Notes under the pieces: generated by a model
Database searches by the model: none
What the model was told of the DNA's origin: nothing
Seen by the model: only the letters and a program-made list of their open reading frames with translations
In this document: one piece after another, positions 1 through 5,916 of the stretch
How positions within the stretch are numbered: the first letter of the stretch is position 1
Layout of the letters: every line of letters starts with the position of its first letter
Assembly (NCBI GenBank): GCA_016201185.1
Contig: JACQDG010000109.1
Span: 1 to 7,291 of the forward strand
Reading direction: 5' to 3'
Source: Acidobacteriota bacterium
GTDB taxonomy: Bacteria > Acidobacteriota > Terriglobia > Bryobacterales > JACQDG01
Length of the DNA stretch: 7,291 nt
Translations under genes and position numbers: made by a program

Positions 1-850
1 GCCGCAGCGCCATTTCGATAGCCCAAATCATATTGGTCGGGTCGGCGAGGTTCTTCCCGGCGATGTCAAACGCGGTCCCGTGATCGACCGAGGTGCGGAT
101 GATGGGGAGGCCGAGGGTGATGTTGACGGTTTCCTCAAAGGCGAGGAGCTTGGAGGGGATGTGGCCCTGGTCGTGGTACATGGCGACGACCATGTCGAAC
201 TCGCCGCGGGCGGCGCGGAGGAAGACCGCGTCGGGAGAAATCGGGCCCTGGACGTGGAAGCCGGCGGCGAGGGCGCGCTCGACGGCGGGGATGATCTCGA
301 CGCGGTCCTCCAAACCGAAGAGGCCCTGCTCGCCGCAGTGGGGGTTGAGGCCGGCGACGGCGATGCGGCCGGAGGAGAGGCCGAGGAGCTCGAGGCCGAT
401 GGCGGCAAGCTGGATGGTCTGGAAGATGCGGTCGGCGGTGGCGCGGCGGCAGGCCTCGACGAGCGAGACGTGGGTGGAGACGTGGATGACGCGGAGACGG
501 TCGCTCGCGAGCAGCATGCGGACCTGGGGGGAGCCGCAGAGGGAGGCGATGAAGTCGGTGTGGCCGGAAAATTCGATGCCAGCGAGCTGGACGGTGTACT
601 TGTTGATGGGGCCGGTAACGAGGGCGTCGAGGCGGCCGGCCAAGCAATCGGCGACAGCGCGACGGAGGGTCTCGATGGCCATGCGGCCGCAGTCGGCGCT
701 GGGGCGGCCCATAGGAACAGGGGAATCCGGAAGGCCGAGGATGCGGAGGTCTGCGCGGCCCTCAAAACGGCCGGAGGCGACAGCTTTAGCGGCGACCTCA
801 GGGCCGATGCCGGCCGGATCGCCGACGGTGATACCGAGGCGGGGAATCAT
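1..850 (-). CDS. pdxA: PdxA-family 4-phospho-hydroxyacid dehydrogenase (3' end cut by window edge)
   Basis: The minus-strand frame stays open from the ATG at 850-848 to the left edge (283 codons, no stop). It reads clearly as PdxA: N-terminal GITVGDPAGIGPEV (residues 6-19), TGPINK (79-84), FSGHTDF (94-100), STHVSL (125-130), GLNPHCGE (167-174), YHDQGH (225-230) and RTSVDHGTAFDIAG (252-265). His127, His171 and His226 match the spacing of the three metal ligands known in E. coli PdxA (166, 211, 266), so the active site looks intact. The enzyme family oxidises 4-phosphohydroxy-L-threonine with NAD in pyridoxal phosphate synthesis. PdxA2 paralogues instead oxidise 4-phospho-D-threonate or erythronate, giving dihydroxyacetone phosphate after decarboxylation. 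The upstream DUF1537 kinase favours the catabolic role, but sequence alone does not settle it. About 39 residues are missing from the N-terminal domain relative to E. coli, so the protein is nearly complete here. The start overlaps the kinase stop as ATGA. Confidence 0.93.
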   Translation of the reverse strand, partial: MIPRLGITVGDPAGIGPEVAAKAVASGRFEGRADLRILGLPDSPVPMGRPSADCGRMAIETLRRAVADCLAGRLDALVTGPINKYTVQLAGIEFSGHTDFIASLCGSPQVRMLLASDRLRVIHVSTHVSLVEACRRATADRIFQTIQLAAIGLELLGLSSGRIAVAGLNPHCGEQGLFGLEDRVEIIPAVERALAAGFHVQGPISPDAVFLRAARGEFDMVVAMYHDQGHIPSKLLAFEETVNITLGLPIIRTSVDHGTAFDIAGKNLADPTNMIWAIEMALR

Positions 851-1734
851 AGGACAAATTCGAGGGCGCGGAGGATGGCGTCGGGGGCCCCGAAGCCGCC
901 GGCCTTGGTGATCATGACGGCGCCATTATAGCGCCCGCCGAGGATGAGTCCGGCAGGGACGCCGGGGAGCAATTCGCGAAGCAAGGCGATGCCGGAGGCG
1001 CCGGCGGCGCGCAGAAATCGAGCGGCGGTCTCGCCGCCGGTGGCAAAGGCGCCAGAGAGGGAGGAGGGATAGGAGTCCGGGTTGATGAGGACGTTGGGAA
1101 GCCGGGCATCCCGGAGGAATTGCAGCTGAGCCCGGGAACTGGGATGACTACTACCTATTAGGACAAGCCAAGGGCCGGGCTGGGGGCGGAGGGCCGGGGT
1201 CTGGGGAGTGGCGGAAGGGCGGTCGCGGCGGAAGAAATGGAAAGCAAGGCCGGCGGAACCAACGGGGAGTATGGAAGAGCAAAGATCGGCGGCGATGCGG
1301 GCCAGGTCATCTTCGGTGGAGGCGTCGCGGACGGTGAACGGACAGTCGATGCGGCGGGCTGGCTGGCCGCCGACGTAGAGCCAGCCATGAAGGACGGTGC
1401 GACCTTGGTCGGGAAAAGCGGGGCAGACGAGGGCCTGGGAATAATCCGTACAGAGCAGAAGCTCGTCGACCTCATCGATCCAGGGGCCGCGGAGAGTAGA
1501 GTCGATTTTCTTGTAGAGGGCGCGGCCTCGAAGGAGGGCTTCCAGCGAGCGAATGGCGGCACGGGCGGCTGCGGGGGAGGAGTGGCGGGTCTCTGTGGAG
1601 ACGGCGAGCAAATCGGCGTCGAGGGAAGCGGGCGGCGGAGTCAGTATGGCGGAGGCGGAATAACCTGCGGCGGCGGCGCGGGCGGCGGAATCGCAAGCTC
1701 CGGCGAAGTCGTCGGCGAGGATGAGCGGGGTCAT
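847..1734 (-). CDS. Four-carbon acid sugar kinase family protein (DUF1537; D-threonate/erythronate kinase type)
   Basis: This 295-residue protein keeps the landmarks of the DUF1537 kinase family: ADDFAGA (7-13), KKIDSTLRG (75-83), CPAFPDQGRT (104-113), VGSAGLA (158-164), GSSHPSSRAQL in the middle, TGGETA (232-237), LPGVPAG (256-262) and TKAGGFG (276-282). Family members phosphorylate four-carbon acid sugars such as D-threonate or D-erythronate with ATP, using an N-terminal substrate domain and a C-terminal nucleotide domain. Typical members are about 400-430 residues. This one is shortened in the linkers, not truncated at an end. It sits between the TSUP gene and the PdxA gene, with ATGA overlaps at both ends (1731-1734 and 847-850), so the three are probably translationally coupled. 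The product would feed directly into the PdxA-family dehydrogenase. The exact substrate cannot be read from the sequence. Confidence 0.9.
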   Translation of the reverse strand: MTPLILADDFAGACDSAARAAAAGYSASAILTPPPASLDADLLAVSTETRHSSPAAARAAIRSLEALLRGRALYKKIDSTLRGPWIDEVDELLLCTDYSQALVCPAFPDQGRTVLHGWLYVGGQPARRIDCPFTVRDASTEDDLARIAADLCSSILPVGSAGLAFHFFRRDRPSATPQTPALRPQPGPWLVLIGSSHPSSRAQLQFLRDARLPNVLINPDSYPSSLSGAFATGGETAARFLRAAGASGIALLRELLPGVPAGLILGGRYNGAVMITKAGGFGAPDAILRALEFVL

Positions 1735-2084
1735 TCAAACCAGACGCGGATGGCGATCAGAACGAGGAACACGGCGAAGACCTTGCGAAGCACATTGGTG
1801 TCGATGAACTGGACCAGATAGGCGCCGGCGAAGGCGCCCGCGGTAAGACCGATGACCATCCCGATGCCGAGGTGAAGGTTCACCCAGCCGTGACGGTAGT
1901 ACTCGATAAAAGCGAAAAGGCCGGTGGGAGGCAAAAGGACGGCGAGGGAGGTGCCCTGGGCCGTTTTCTGATCCAAATGCAGCAGCAATACCATGAGAGG
2001 GATCATGAGGACCCCGCCGGCAATTCCGAGGAGGCCGCTCAACAGGCCGGCGGCGAGGCCGATGGCGATTCCGATGGGGAGCAT
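1731..2084 (-). CDS. Half-size TSUP (TauE/SafE, DUF81) family membrane protein
   Basis: A 117-residue, very hydrophobic protein. It opens with the TSUP signature region GLLSGLLGIAGGVLMIPLM (about 14-32), followed by LDQKTAQGTSLAVLLPP (about 37-53), the usual second block of the repeat. I see about four membrane-spanning stretches (near residues 3-34, 44-62, 70-92 and 98-116). Full TSUP proteins are about 250 residues and carry this unit twice. This protein has one copy, which is known in bacteria and implies a homodimer. The family moves anions, sulfite, sulfoacetate and other organic acids across the inner membrane. Being first in an operon with an acid-sugar kinase and a PdxA-type enzyme makes uptake or export of an organic acid plausible, but that is inference. 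The ATG at 2084 is the only good start, and no strong ribosome binding site precedes it. The stop overlaps the kinase start as ATGA. Confidence 0.87.
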   Translation of the reverse strand: MLPIGIAIGLAAGLLSGLLGIAGGVLMIPLMVLLLHLDQKTAQGTSLAVLLPPTGLFAFIEYYRHGWVNLHLGIGMVIGLTAGAFAGAYLVQFIDTNVLRKVFAVFLVLIAIRVWFE

Positions 2085-2140
2085 GCTTTTACGATAGCAG
2101 AGAGAGAACGAGGAGGCGGCGCGGGGTATTCACGGGGATT

Positions 2141-2173
2141 TTGATATTTTTCGGGATTTGTTTTCAGTTAGAT
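2141..2173 (+). promoter_or_regulatory. Weak promoter-like element ahead of the phage packaging genes
   Basis: TTGATA at 2141-2146 matches five of six bases of a sigma-70 -35 box and lies in the only AT-rich patch of the junction. The -10 box is poor: the nearest candidate, TTAGAT at 2168-2173, is too far away (21-base spacer) and weak. The element is worth noting because a plus-strand transcript would be needed to give the terminator at 2254-2298 something to stop. The same AT-rich patch could instead serve the minus-strand TSUP operon. Confidence 0.2.
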
Positions 2174-2234
2174 CGCGATGCGGCGCGGCGGCGAAGGAGG
2201 GATGGAGTGGTAGGCTGAGATCAGAGAAGAAGCC

Positions 2235-2249
2235 GCGCAAACGTTGCGC
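2235..2249. repeat. Perfect 6-bp inverted repeat (dyad) ahead of the packaging genes
   Basis: GCGCAA at 2235-2240 and TTGCGC at 2244-2249 are exact reverse complements around a 3-base centre (ACG). A dyad just upstream of terminase genes could be a repressor operator, part of a packaging (cos/pac) recognition region or an integration core. Nothing in the sequence chooses among these, and a 6-bp dyad can occur by chance in GC-rich DNA. Confidence 0.35.
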
Positions 2250-2253
2250 AGCC

Positions 2254-2298
2254 AGCCCATCAGGCGGGTGGAAGCGGCCCGCCGGGTGGGCTTTTTTT
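2254..2298 (+). terminator. Strong intrinsic terminator touching the start codon of the next gene
   Basis: The 5' arm 2254-2269 pairs with the 3' arm 2277-2292: eight pairs (2254-2261 with 2285-2292, one G-U), a single A/G mismatch (2262/2284), then seven pairs (2263-2269 with 2277-2283, one G-U) closing a 7-base loop. A run of seven T follows at 2292-2298, and the ATG of the small gene begins at 2299. This is a textbook Rho-independent terminator on the plus strand. No plus-strand gene lies upstream in the window, so it would stop either a short leader transcript or read-through from outside. Confidence 0.85.
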
Positions 2299-2559
2299 AT
2301 GGGGCGAAAAAAGGCAGTAGCTCCCGAGGCCGGCCAAGAGGCGGCTCCGGCTGAGAAGAAGAAGAGGGTGAGCGCGAAGGCCCTGATGCAAAAGGCTTAC
2401 CAGAAGCTGGACGAGAAGCTCGATAAGGGTGAGACCACGGCGATCGACGGTCTGGTGAAGCTGGCGAAGCTGGAGAAGGACCTGGATGGCGAAGAGAAGG
2501 GCGCAAAGGAAATCAAGGTCCGATGGGAAGAAAAGCACGAATCATCGAGCGAAGGATAA
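2299..2559 (+). CDS. Small charged protein in the small-terminase position (hypothetical)
   Basis: This 86-residue protein starts MGRKKAVAPEAG, has a basic patch EKKKRVSAK (about 24-32), then a long amphipathic, Lys/Glu-rich helical region (about 33-80) with no clear helix-turn-helix. Third codon positions are strongly G/C, which supports real coding. It lies directly upstream of terminase large subunit and overlaps it by 37 bases, the usual place of a small terminase (DNA-recognition) subunit. At 86 residues it is shorter than typical small terminases (about 140-180), so the function is positional inference only. The ATG follows a terminator T-run with no Shine-Dalgarno sequence. The alternative start in frame is a TTG at 2158, which would put the hairpin inside the coding region. 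A later ATG near 2386 is also possible. Confidence 0.72.
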   Translation: MGRKKAVAPEAGQEAAPAEKKKRVSAKALMQKAYQKLDEKLDKGETTAIDGLVKLAKLEKDLDGEEKGAKEIKVRWEEKHESSSEG

Positions 2560-3824
2560 GGTATGACGCGCTCCCGTCCCAAAAACGTTTCCACGAAAGC
2601 ACGGCCCGCTTCAAAGGATTTTCGGGTCCGGTGGGGTCGGGGAAAAGTCTGGCACTTTGTCATGAAGCGATCCGGCTCAGTTACGTGGACGCGGAAAGGA
2701 CGGGGTTGATTGGAGCGCCGACCTATCCGATGCTGCGGGATGCGACGCAGGCGGCATTCTTCGAGATCTGCGGGGAGAACGGGCTGCCCTTCGTGTTCAA
2801 CAAGGGAACGAACACGGTGACGATGGAGGACACCGGGTCGAAGATCCTGCTGCGGTCGCTCGATGAATATGAACGGGTGAGGGGGACGAACCTGGCGTGG
2901 TTCGGGGTGGACGAGATGACCTACACGTCGGAGGAGTCCTGGATGCGGCTAGAGGGGAGGTTGCGGGACCCGAAAGCGGCGAGGCTGTGCGGGTTCGGAG
3001 CGTGGACGCCGAAGGGGTTCGACTGGGTGCACCGGCGGTTCCGGGGCGAGCCGGTGGCAGGATACGAGCTGATCGAGGCCCAGCCGTATGAGAACCGGCA
3101 CCTGCTCGAAAAGGTTCCGGATTTCTACGAGCGGCTGAAGGCCAGCTACGACGAAAGGTTCTTCCAGCAAGAAGCGCTGGGGCAGTACCTGAACCTAACG
3201 TCGGGGCGGGTGTATTACGACTTCGACCGGAAGGAGAGCACTGGAAGATATCAGGCAGACCCATCGAGGCCGCTGGCCTGGTCCTGGGACTTCAACCTGA
3301 ACCCGATGTGTTCGGTGATCTGCCAGGAGCTGGGCGAGGACGTCATGGTAGTGGATGAGATCGTGATCGAGACGTCTTCCACGCCGGAAGTGTGCGAGGA
3401 GTTTCTGACGCGGTATGGAAAGCACCGCGGCGGGGTAGAGATTTACGGGGACGCGAGCGGGGGGCACGGGCACACGGTGACGGGCAAGTCGGATTATTAC
3501 TTGATACGGCAGTTTCTCCGGGGGCACCCGGAGTTGAGAGCGGAGGTTCATGTTTCGAGCGCGAATCCGCCGGTGAGGGACCGGGTGAACGTAACCAATT
3601 CCAGAATCCGCAACGCGCAGGGAGAGCGGCACCTGTTCGTCGACAGGCGGTCGAAAGAACTGATGAAGGACTTCGAGCAGGTGTGCTACAAGCCGGGGAC
3701 GAATCAGATTGACAAGGAGAAAGACAGCCGGCGGAGCCACCTGTCGGACGCGCTGGGCTACTACCTGTGGTGGAAATACCGGCCGCTGGAGAAGGTGGGA
3801 GAACGGGGCCGGCGGCTGATGTGA
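2523..3824 (+). CDS. terL: Phage terminase large subunit (packaging ATPase and nuclease)
   Basis: A 433-residue protein with both terminase domains. ATPase: a Q-type adenine contact at LPSQKRF (Q20), Walker A GPVGSGKS (35-42), Walker B LAWFGVDE (124-131) with catalytic Glu131, and a coupling-motif region GFGAWTPKG (157-165). RNase H-like nuclease: Asp256 in WDFN, Asp310 in YGDASG and Asp409 in HLSDALGYY form the expected acidic triad. The enzyme pumps DNA into the procapsid through the portal and cuts concatemers. Length is normal and all motifs are present, so it looks functional. The ATG at 2523 lies inside the preceding gene (37-base overlap), with AAAGGA about 11 bases upstream as a weak ribosome binding site, so translation may be coupled. 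Portal follows after 13 bases. Confidence 0.96.
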   Translation: MGRKARIIERRIRYDALPSQKRFHESTARFKGFSGPVGSGKSLALCHEAIRLSYVDAERTGLIGAPTYPMLRDATQAAFFEICGENGLPFVFNKGTNTVTMEDTGSKILLRSLDEYERVRGTNLAWFGVDEMTYTSEESWMRLEGRLRDPKAARLCGFGAWTPKGFDWVHRRFRGEPVAGYELIEAQPYENRHLLEKVPDFYERLKASYDERFFQQEALGQYLNLTSGRVYYDFDRKESTGRYQADPSRPLAWSWDFNLNPMCSVICQELGEDVMVVDEIVIETSSTPEVCEEFLTRYGKHRGGVEIYGDASGGHGHTVTGKSDYYLIRQFLRGHPELRAEVHVSSANPPVRDRVNVTNSRIRNAQGERHLFVDRRSKELMKDFEQVCYKPGTNQIDKEKDSRRSHLSDALGYYLWWKYRPLEKVGERGRRLM

Positions 3825-3837
3825 GGACGGGGGAGCC

Positions 3838-5223
3838 GTGATCGAGCTGCTGAATCGGGAACATGCAGGATACCGGTCCAAGCTGGAGATGTGGCAGCGA
3901 TACCTGGACTTCTACGTGGGCGGGGAGCAGTTGCGGCGCAACGCGAGCCGGTACCTGGTGCGGCGGCAGAAGGAGCCGAACGATGTGTACCAGGAAAGGC
4001 TGCTGCGGGTGTTCTACGAGAATTACCTGGGCTCGATCGTGGACTGGTACGCGGCGACGCTGTTCCGAAACGAACCGATCCTCAGCTTCGAGGGGCCGGC
4101 GGAGTTTTACTCGGAGTTCCTGGCGGACGCGGACCTGGAGGGGAGGAGCTTTCTGGAGTTCTGCCGGCGGGCGTTCATCGACGCGCTGGTGTTCCAGCAG
4201 AGTTACGCTTTGATCGATTTTCCGAAGGTGACGGGGCAGGCCAAGACGAGGGGGGAAGAGGACGCGCTAGGGAAGTCACGGGCCTATCTGGTGAGCTACT
4301 CACCGATGGAACTGATCAACTGGAAGCTGGACCGGCGGGGGAACTTCGATTGGGTGGTGCTGCGGACGGAGTCGACGTACCAGCCGGAGTTCCTGAGCGG
4401 GGAAGAGATCGTCGAGCGGCGATGGATGTATTACGACCGTCAGAATTTCCGGGTCTACGCGCAGAACCGGAGCAGCACGCAAAAGGAAGCGGGACAGCCG
4501 GAAGCGGCGCTGATGGATGAGGGGCGGCACGGGCTGGCGGAGATGGGGAGAGTCCCGGTAATGAAGCTGGAGCTGACCGAGGGGCTATGGCTAGCCAACA
4601 AAGCGGGACTGCTGCAGCAGGAGCACTTCAACAAGTCGAACGGGCTGTCGTGGGCGCTGGACATGGGGCTGTTCGCGATGCCGGTGATCTACTCGGAGCG
4701 GGAGTGGCACCAGATTGTCGGGGAGGCGTACTACATCCAGCTCGGGCCGGAGGACAAGTTCAGCTGGACCGAGCCGCAAGGACATGTCTACGGGCTGGCC
4801 GCCGAGAACCTGGGAAGGCTGAAGGACGAGATCTACCGGGTGTGCTACGTGATGGTGCAGGCGGCGGGGCGAGAGGCGCGGAACGTGACGCAGTCGGCGG
4901 CGAGCAAGCAACGGGACCAGATCGTGACGCAAGAGGTGCTACGGGCTTACGGAGACCTGGTGAAGGATTTCATGCGGCAGACGCTGCGGTTGATCGCAAC
5001 GGCACGAAAGGACGAGGTGAAGGTGGAGGTCGCGGGGCTCGACCAGTTCGACGTAAAGGACTTCACCGAGGAGCTGGGCAATGCGCAGACGCTGAGCCTG
5101 CTGGTGACTGGGTCGAACACGTTCTCGAGGGAGATGCAGAAGCGGCTGGCACTGCGGTATCTCGAAGACAGCAGCCAGGACGTGAAGAACAAGGTGGCGG
5201 GGGAGATCGACAACAGGCTGTAG
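3838..5223 (+). CDS. Phage portal protein
   Basis: A 461-residue protein directly after terminase large subunit, the standard slot for the portal. The N-terminal part contains ENYLGSIVDWYAATLFRNEP (about residues 61-80), a pattern typical of portals of the DUF4055-like group. The C-terminal part has a long helical stretch with SAASKQRDQIVTQEVLRAYG (about 350-369). The portal forms a dodecameric ring at one capsid vertex: it nucleates head assembly, docks terminase during packaging and later holds the tail connector. The GTG at 3838 is chosen because the frame has AGGA ten bases upstream (overlapping the terminase stop) and the N-terminal residues look portal-like. Length is normal for the family and there is no sign of disruption. 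Family membership is from recognition of the pattern, with position as strong support. Confidence 0.9.
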   Translation: MIELLNREHAGYRSKLEMWQRYLDFYVGGEQLRRNASRYLVRRQKEPNDVYQERLLRVFYENYLGSIVDWYAATLFRNEPILSFEGPAEFYSEFLADADLEGRSFLEFCRRAFIDALVFQQSYALIDFPKVTGQAKTRGEEDALGKSRAYLVSYSPMELINWKLDRRGNFDWVVLRTESTYQPEFLSGEEIVERRWMYYDRQNFRVYAQNRSSTQKEAGQPEAALMDEGRHGLAEMGRVPVMKLELTEGLWLANKAGLLQQEHFNKSNGLSWALDMGLFAMPVIYSEREWHQIVGEAYYIQLGPEDKFSWTEPQGHVYGLAAENLGRLKDEIYRVCYVMVQAAGREARNVTQSAASKQRDQIVTQEVLRAYGDLVKDFMRQTLRLIATARKDEVKVEVAGLDQFDVKDFTEELGNAQTLSLLVTGSNTFSREMQKRLALRYLEDSSQDVKNKVAGEIDNRL

Positions 5224-5247
5224 CTAGCAGCCGACAGGTGGGAGGCG

Positions 5248-5279
5248 AATCCCGACCCGGATGGGTCGGGATTTTTTTT
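5248..5279 (+). terminator. Perfect intrinsic terminator between portal and scaffold genes
   Basis: An exact 11-bp stem (5248-5258 with 5263-5273) closes a GGAT tetraloop and runs into eight T (5272-5279). It is a textbook Rho-independent terminator. It sits 24 bases after the portal stop and ends 10 bases before the scaffold ATG, so it would split the packaging genes from the head-assembly genes unless read through. Confidence 0.92.
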
Positions 5280-5289
5280 GCGGGGAAGT

Positions 5290-5862
5290 ATGGACCATCA
5301 ACAGGAAGCAGCGGGGGATGCGGACATCCGGCGGATCGTTGAGGAATCGGTGGAGGAGTACGCGAGACGAGCGGCAGAGGAGAAGGAGCCGGTGTTGAAG
5401 ACGGAACTGGCGGAGGAACGCCGGAAGCGGGAGCAACTGGAGCGGCGGCTGAACGAACTACTGGAGGAAAACAGCCGGCACCGCAAGCTGTTCGAGCAGA
5501 CGGACCGGTACGCGGCGATCAAGACGGAGCTGCAACGGTTAGGGGTCCTGAAACCGGACCTGGCGTTCCAGGTGGTGAAGGACCAGGTTTTTCGCGGGGA
5601 GGATGGGCAGCTTTACGCGCACGGGGAGCAGGGCGACCTGGGGCTGAGAGAGCACCTGGCGAAGTTTGTGTCGGAGAACCCGGAGTTTCTGCCGGCGCGG
5701 ATCGCGGGGGGCTCGGGGGCCAGCGGTGGCCGGCGGCCAGAGACGGAAGGGAGTGGAATGGACTTGAGCCGGATCCGGCCGGGGATGAGCGAGGAGGAGA
5801 AGAGGAGGGTCCGGCGAGAGATCGCGCGGGTCGCCGGGAAGGAAGTTTTGGATTGGCTGTAG
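5290..5862 (+). CDS. Coiled-coil scaffold-like head assembly protein
   Basis: A 190-residue, highly charged protein between portal and capsid, where tailed phages keep their scaffold. Residues about 12-68 form an acidic/basic helix with leucines at roughly heptad spacing (36, 40, 50, 54, 57, 58), a likely coiled coil. A middle part (about 76-135) is globular-looking. A Gly/Ser-rich linker (about 138-153) leads to a charged C-terminal helix rich in Glu and Arg. This layout (long helix, flexible linker, charged terminal helix) fits internal scaffolds such as that of P22, whose C-terminal helices bind coat protein, but there is no recognised signature and the call is mostly positional. I use the ATG at 5290. 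A TTG at 5278 is in frame but falls in the terminator T-run. The Shine-Dalgarno-like GGGGAAG is close to the start. The capsid gene follows 54 bases later. Confidence 0.8.
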   Translation: MDHQQEAAGDADIRRIVEESVEEYARRAAEEKEPVLKTELAEERRKREQLERRLNELLEENSRHRKLFEQTDRYAAIKTELQRLGVLKPDLAFQVVKDQVFRGEDGQLYAHGEQGDLGLREHLAKFVSENPEFLPARIAGGSGASGGRRPETEGSGMDLSRIRPGMSEEEKRRVRREIARVAGKEVLDWL

Positions 5863-5873
5863 TGAATCAACGC

Positions 5874-5907
5874 GGGCCGGCGTTTGCATCGGCCCAAAAC
5901 AAAGGAG
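5874..5907 (+). promoter_or_regulatory. Hairpin plus strong ribosome binding site of the capsid gene
   Basis: GGGCCG at 5874-5879 pairs with CGGCCC at 5890-5895 around a 10-base loop. An A-rich single-stranded stretch follows, then AAAGGAG at 5901-5907, nine bases before the capsid ATG at 5917. This is the best Shine-Dalgarno sequence in the window, as expected for the most abundant virion protein. The hairpin could protect the 5' end of a processed message, but that is inference. Confidence 0.6.
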
Positions 5908-5916
5908 CAAACAAGG

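Larger units (their letters stand above)
2085..2298. other. Divergent intergenic region, junction between metabolic operon and phage module
   Basis: These 214 bases separate the minus-strand operon from the plus-strand phage genes. I see no convincing gene: the frame of the downstream small gene stays open back to a TTG at 2158, but that stretch lacks phage-like codon use and runs through a terminator hairpin. The region must carry the promoter of the TSUP operon (minus) and possibly one for the phage genes (plus). It contains an AT-rich patch (about 2137-2170), a perfect dyad (2235-2249) and an intrinsic terminator (2254-2298). If the phage is integrated, one attachment site could lie here. 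I see no tRNA gene to serve as one. Confidence 0.6.

Noticed and set aside
80..931. Long plus-strand open frames at 80-931 and 93-911, and minus-strand frames at 28-765 and 135-647
   Set aside because: They lie over the PdxA-family gene in other frames and have low-complexity Ala/Gly/Arg/Ser/Pro compositions typical of GC-rich shadow frames. The PdxA frame carries clear catalytic motifs.
1237..1821. Plus-strand open frame of 194 codons opposite the kinase gene
   Set aside because: Gly-rich low-complexity antisense shadow of the DUF1537 gene, with no recognisable domain.
2158..2298. N-terminal extension of the small packaging gene from the TTG at 2158
   Set aside because: The extension runs through the terminator hairpin and T-run, and its composition (many Arg, Trp, Cys, Ser) differs from the downstream protein.
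2085..2298. tRNA gene or tRNA fragment as attachment site
   Set aside because: No cloverleaf, T-loop motif or CCA-type end could be found on either strand of the junction.
3195..3881. Minus-strand open frame of 228 codons opposite the terminase gene
   Set aside because: Antisense to the nuclease half of terminase large subunit, Pro/Arg-rich, no motifs, crosses into the next gene.
4587..5342. Plus-strand 251-codon frame over the portal 3' end and the terminator
   Set aside because: Gly/Ala/Arg-rich shadow frame. It runs through the intrinsic terminator and overlaps both portal and scaffold.
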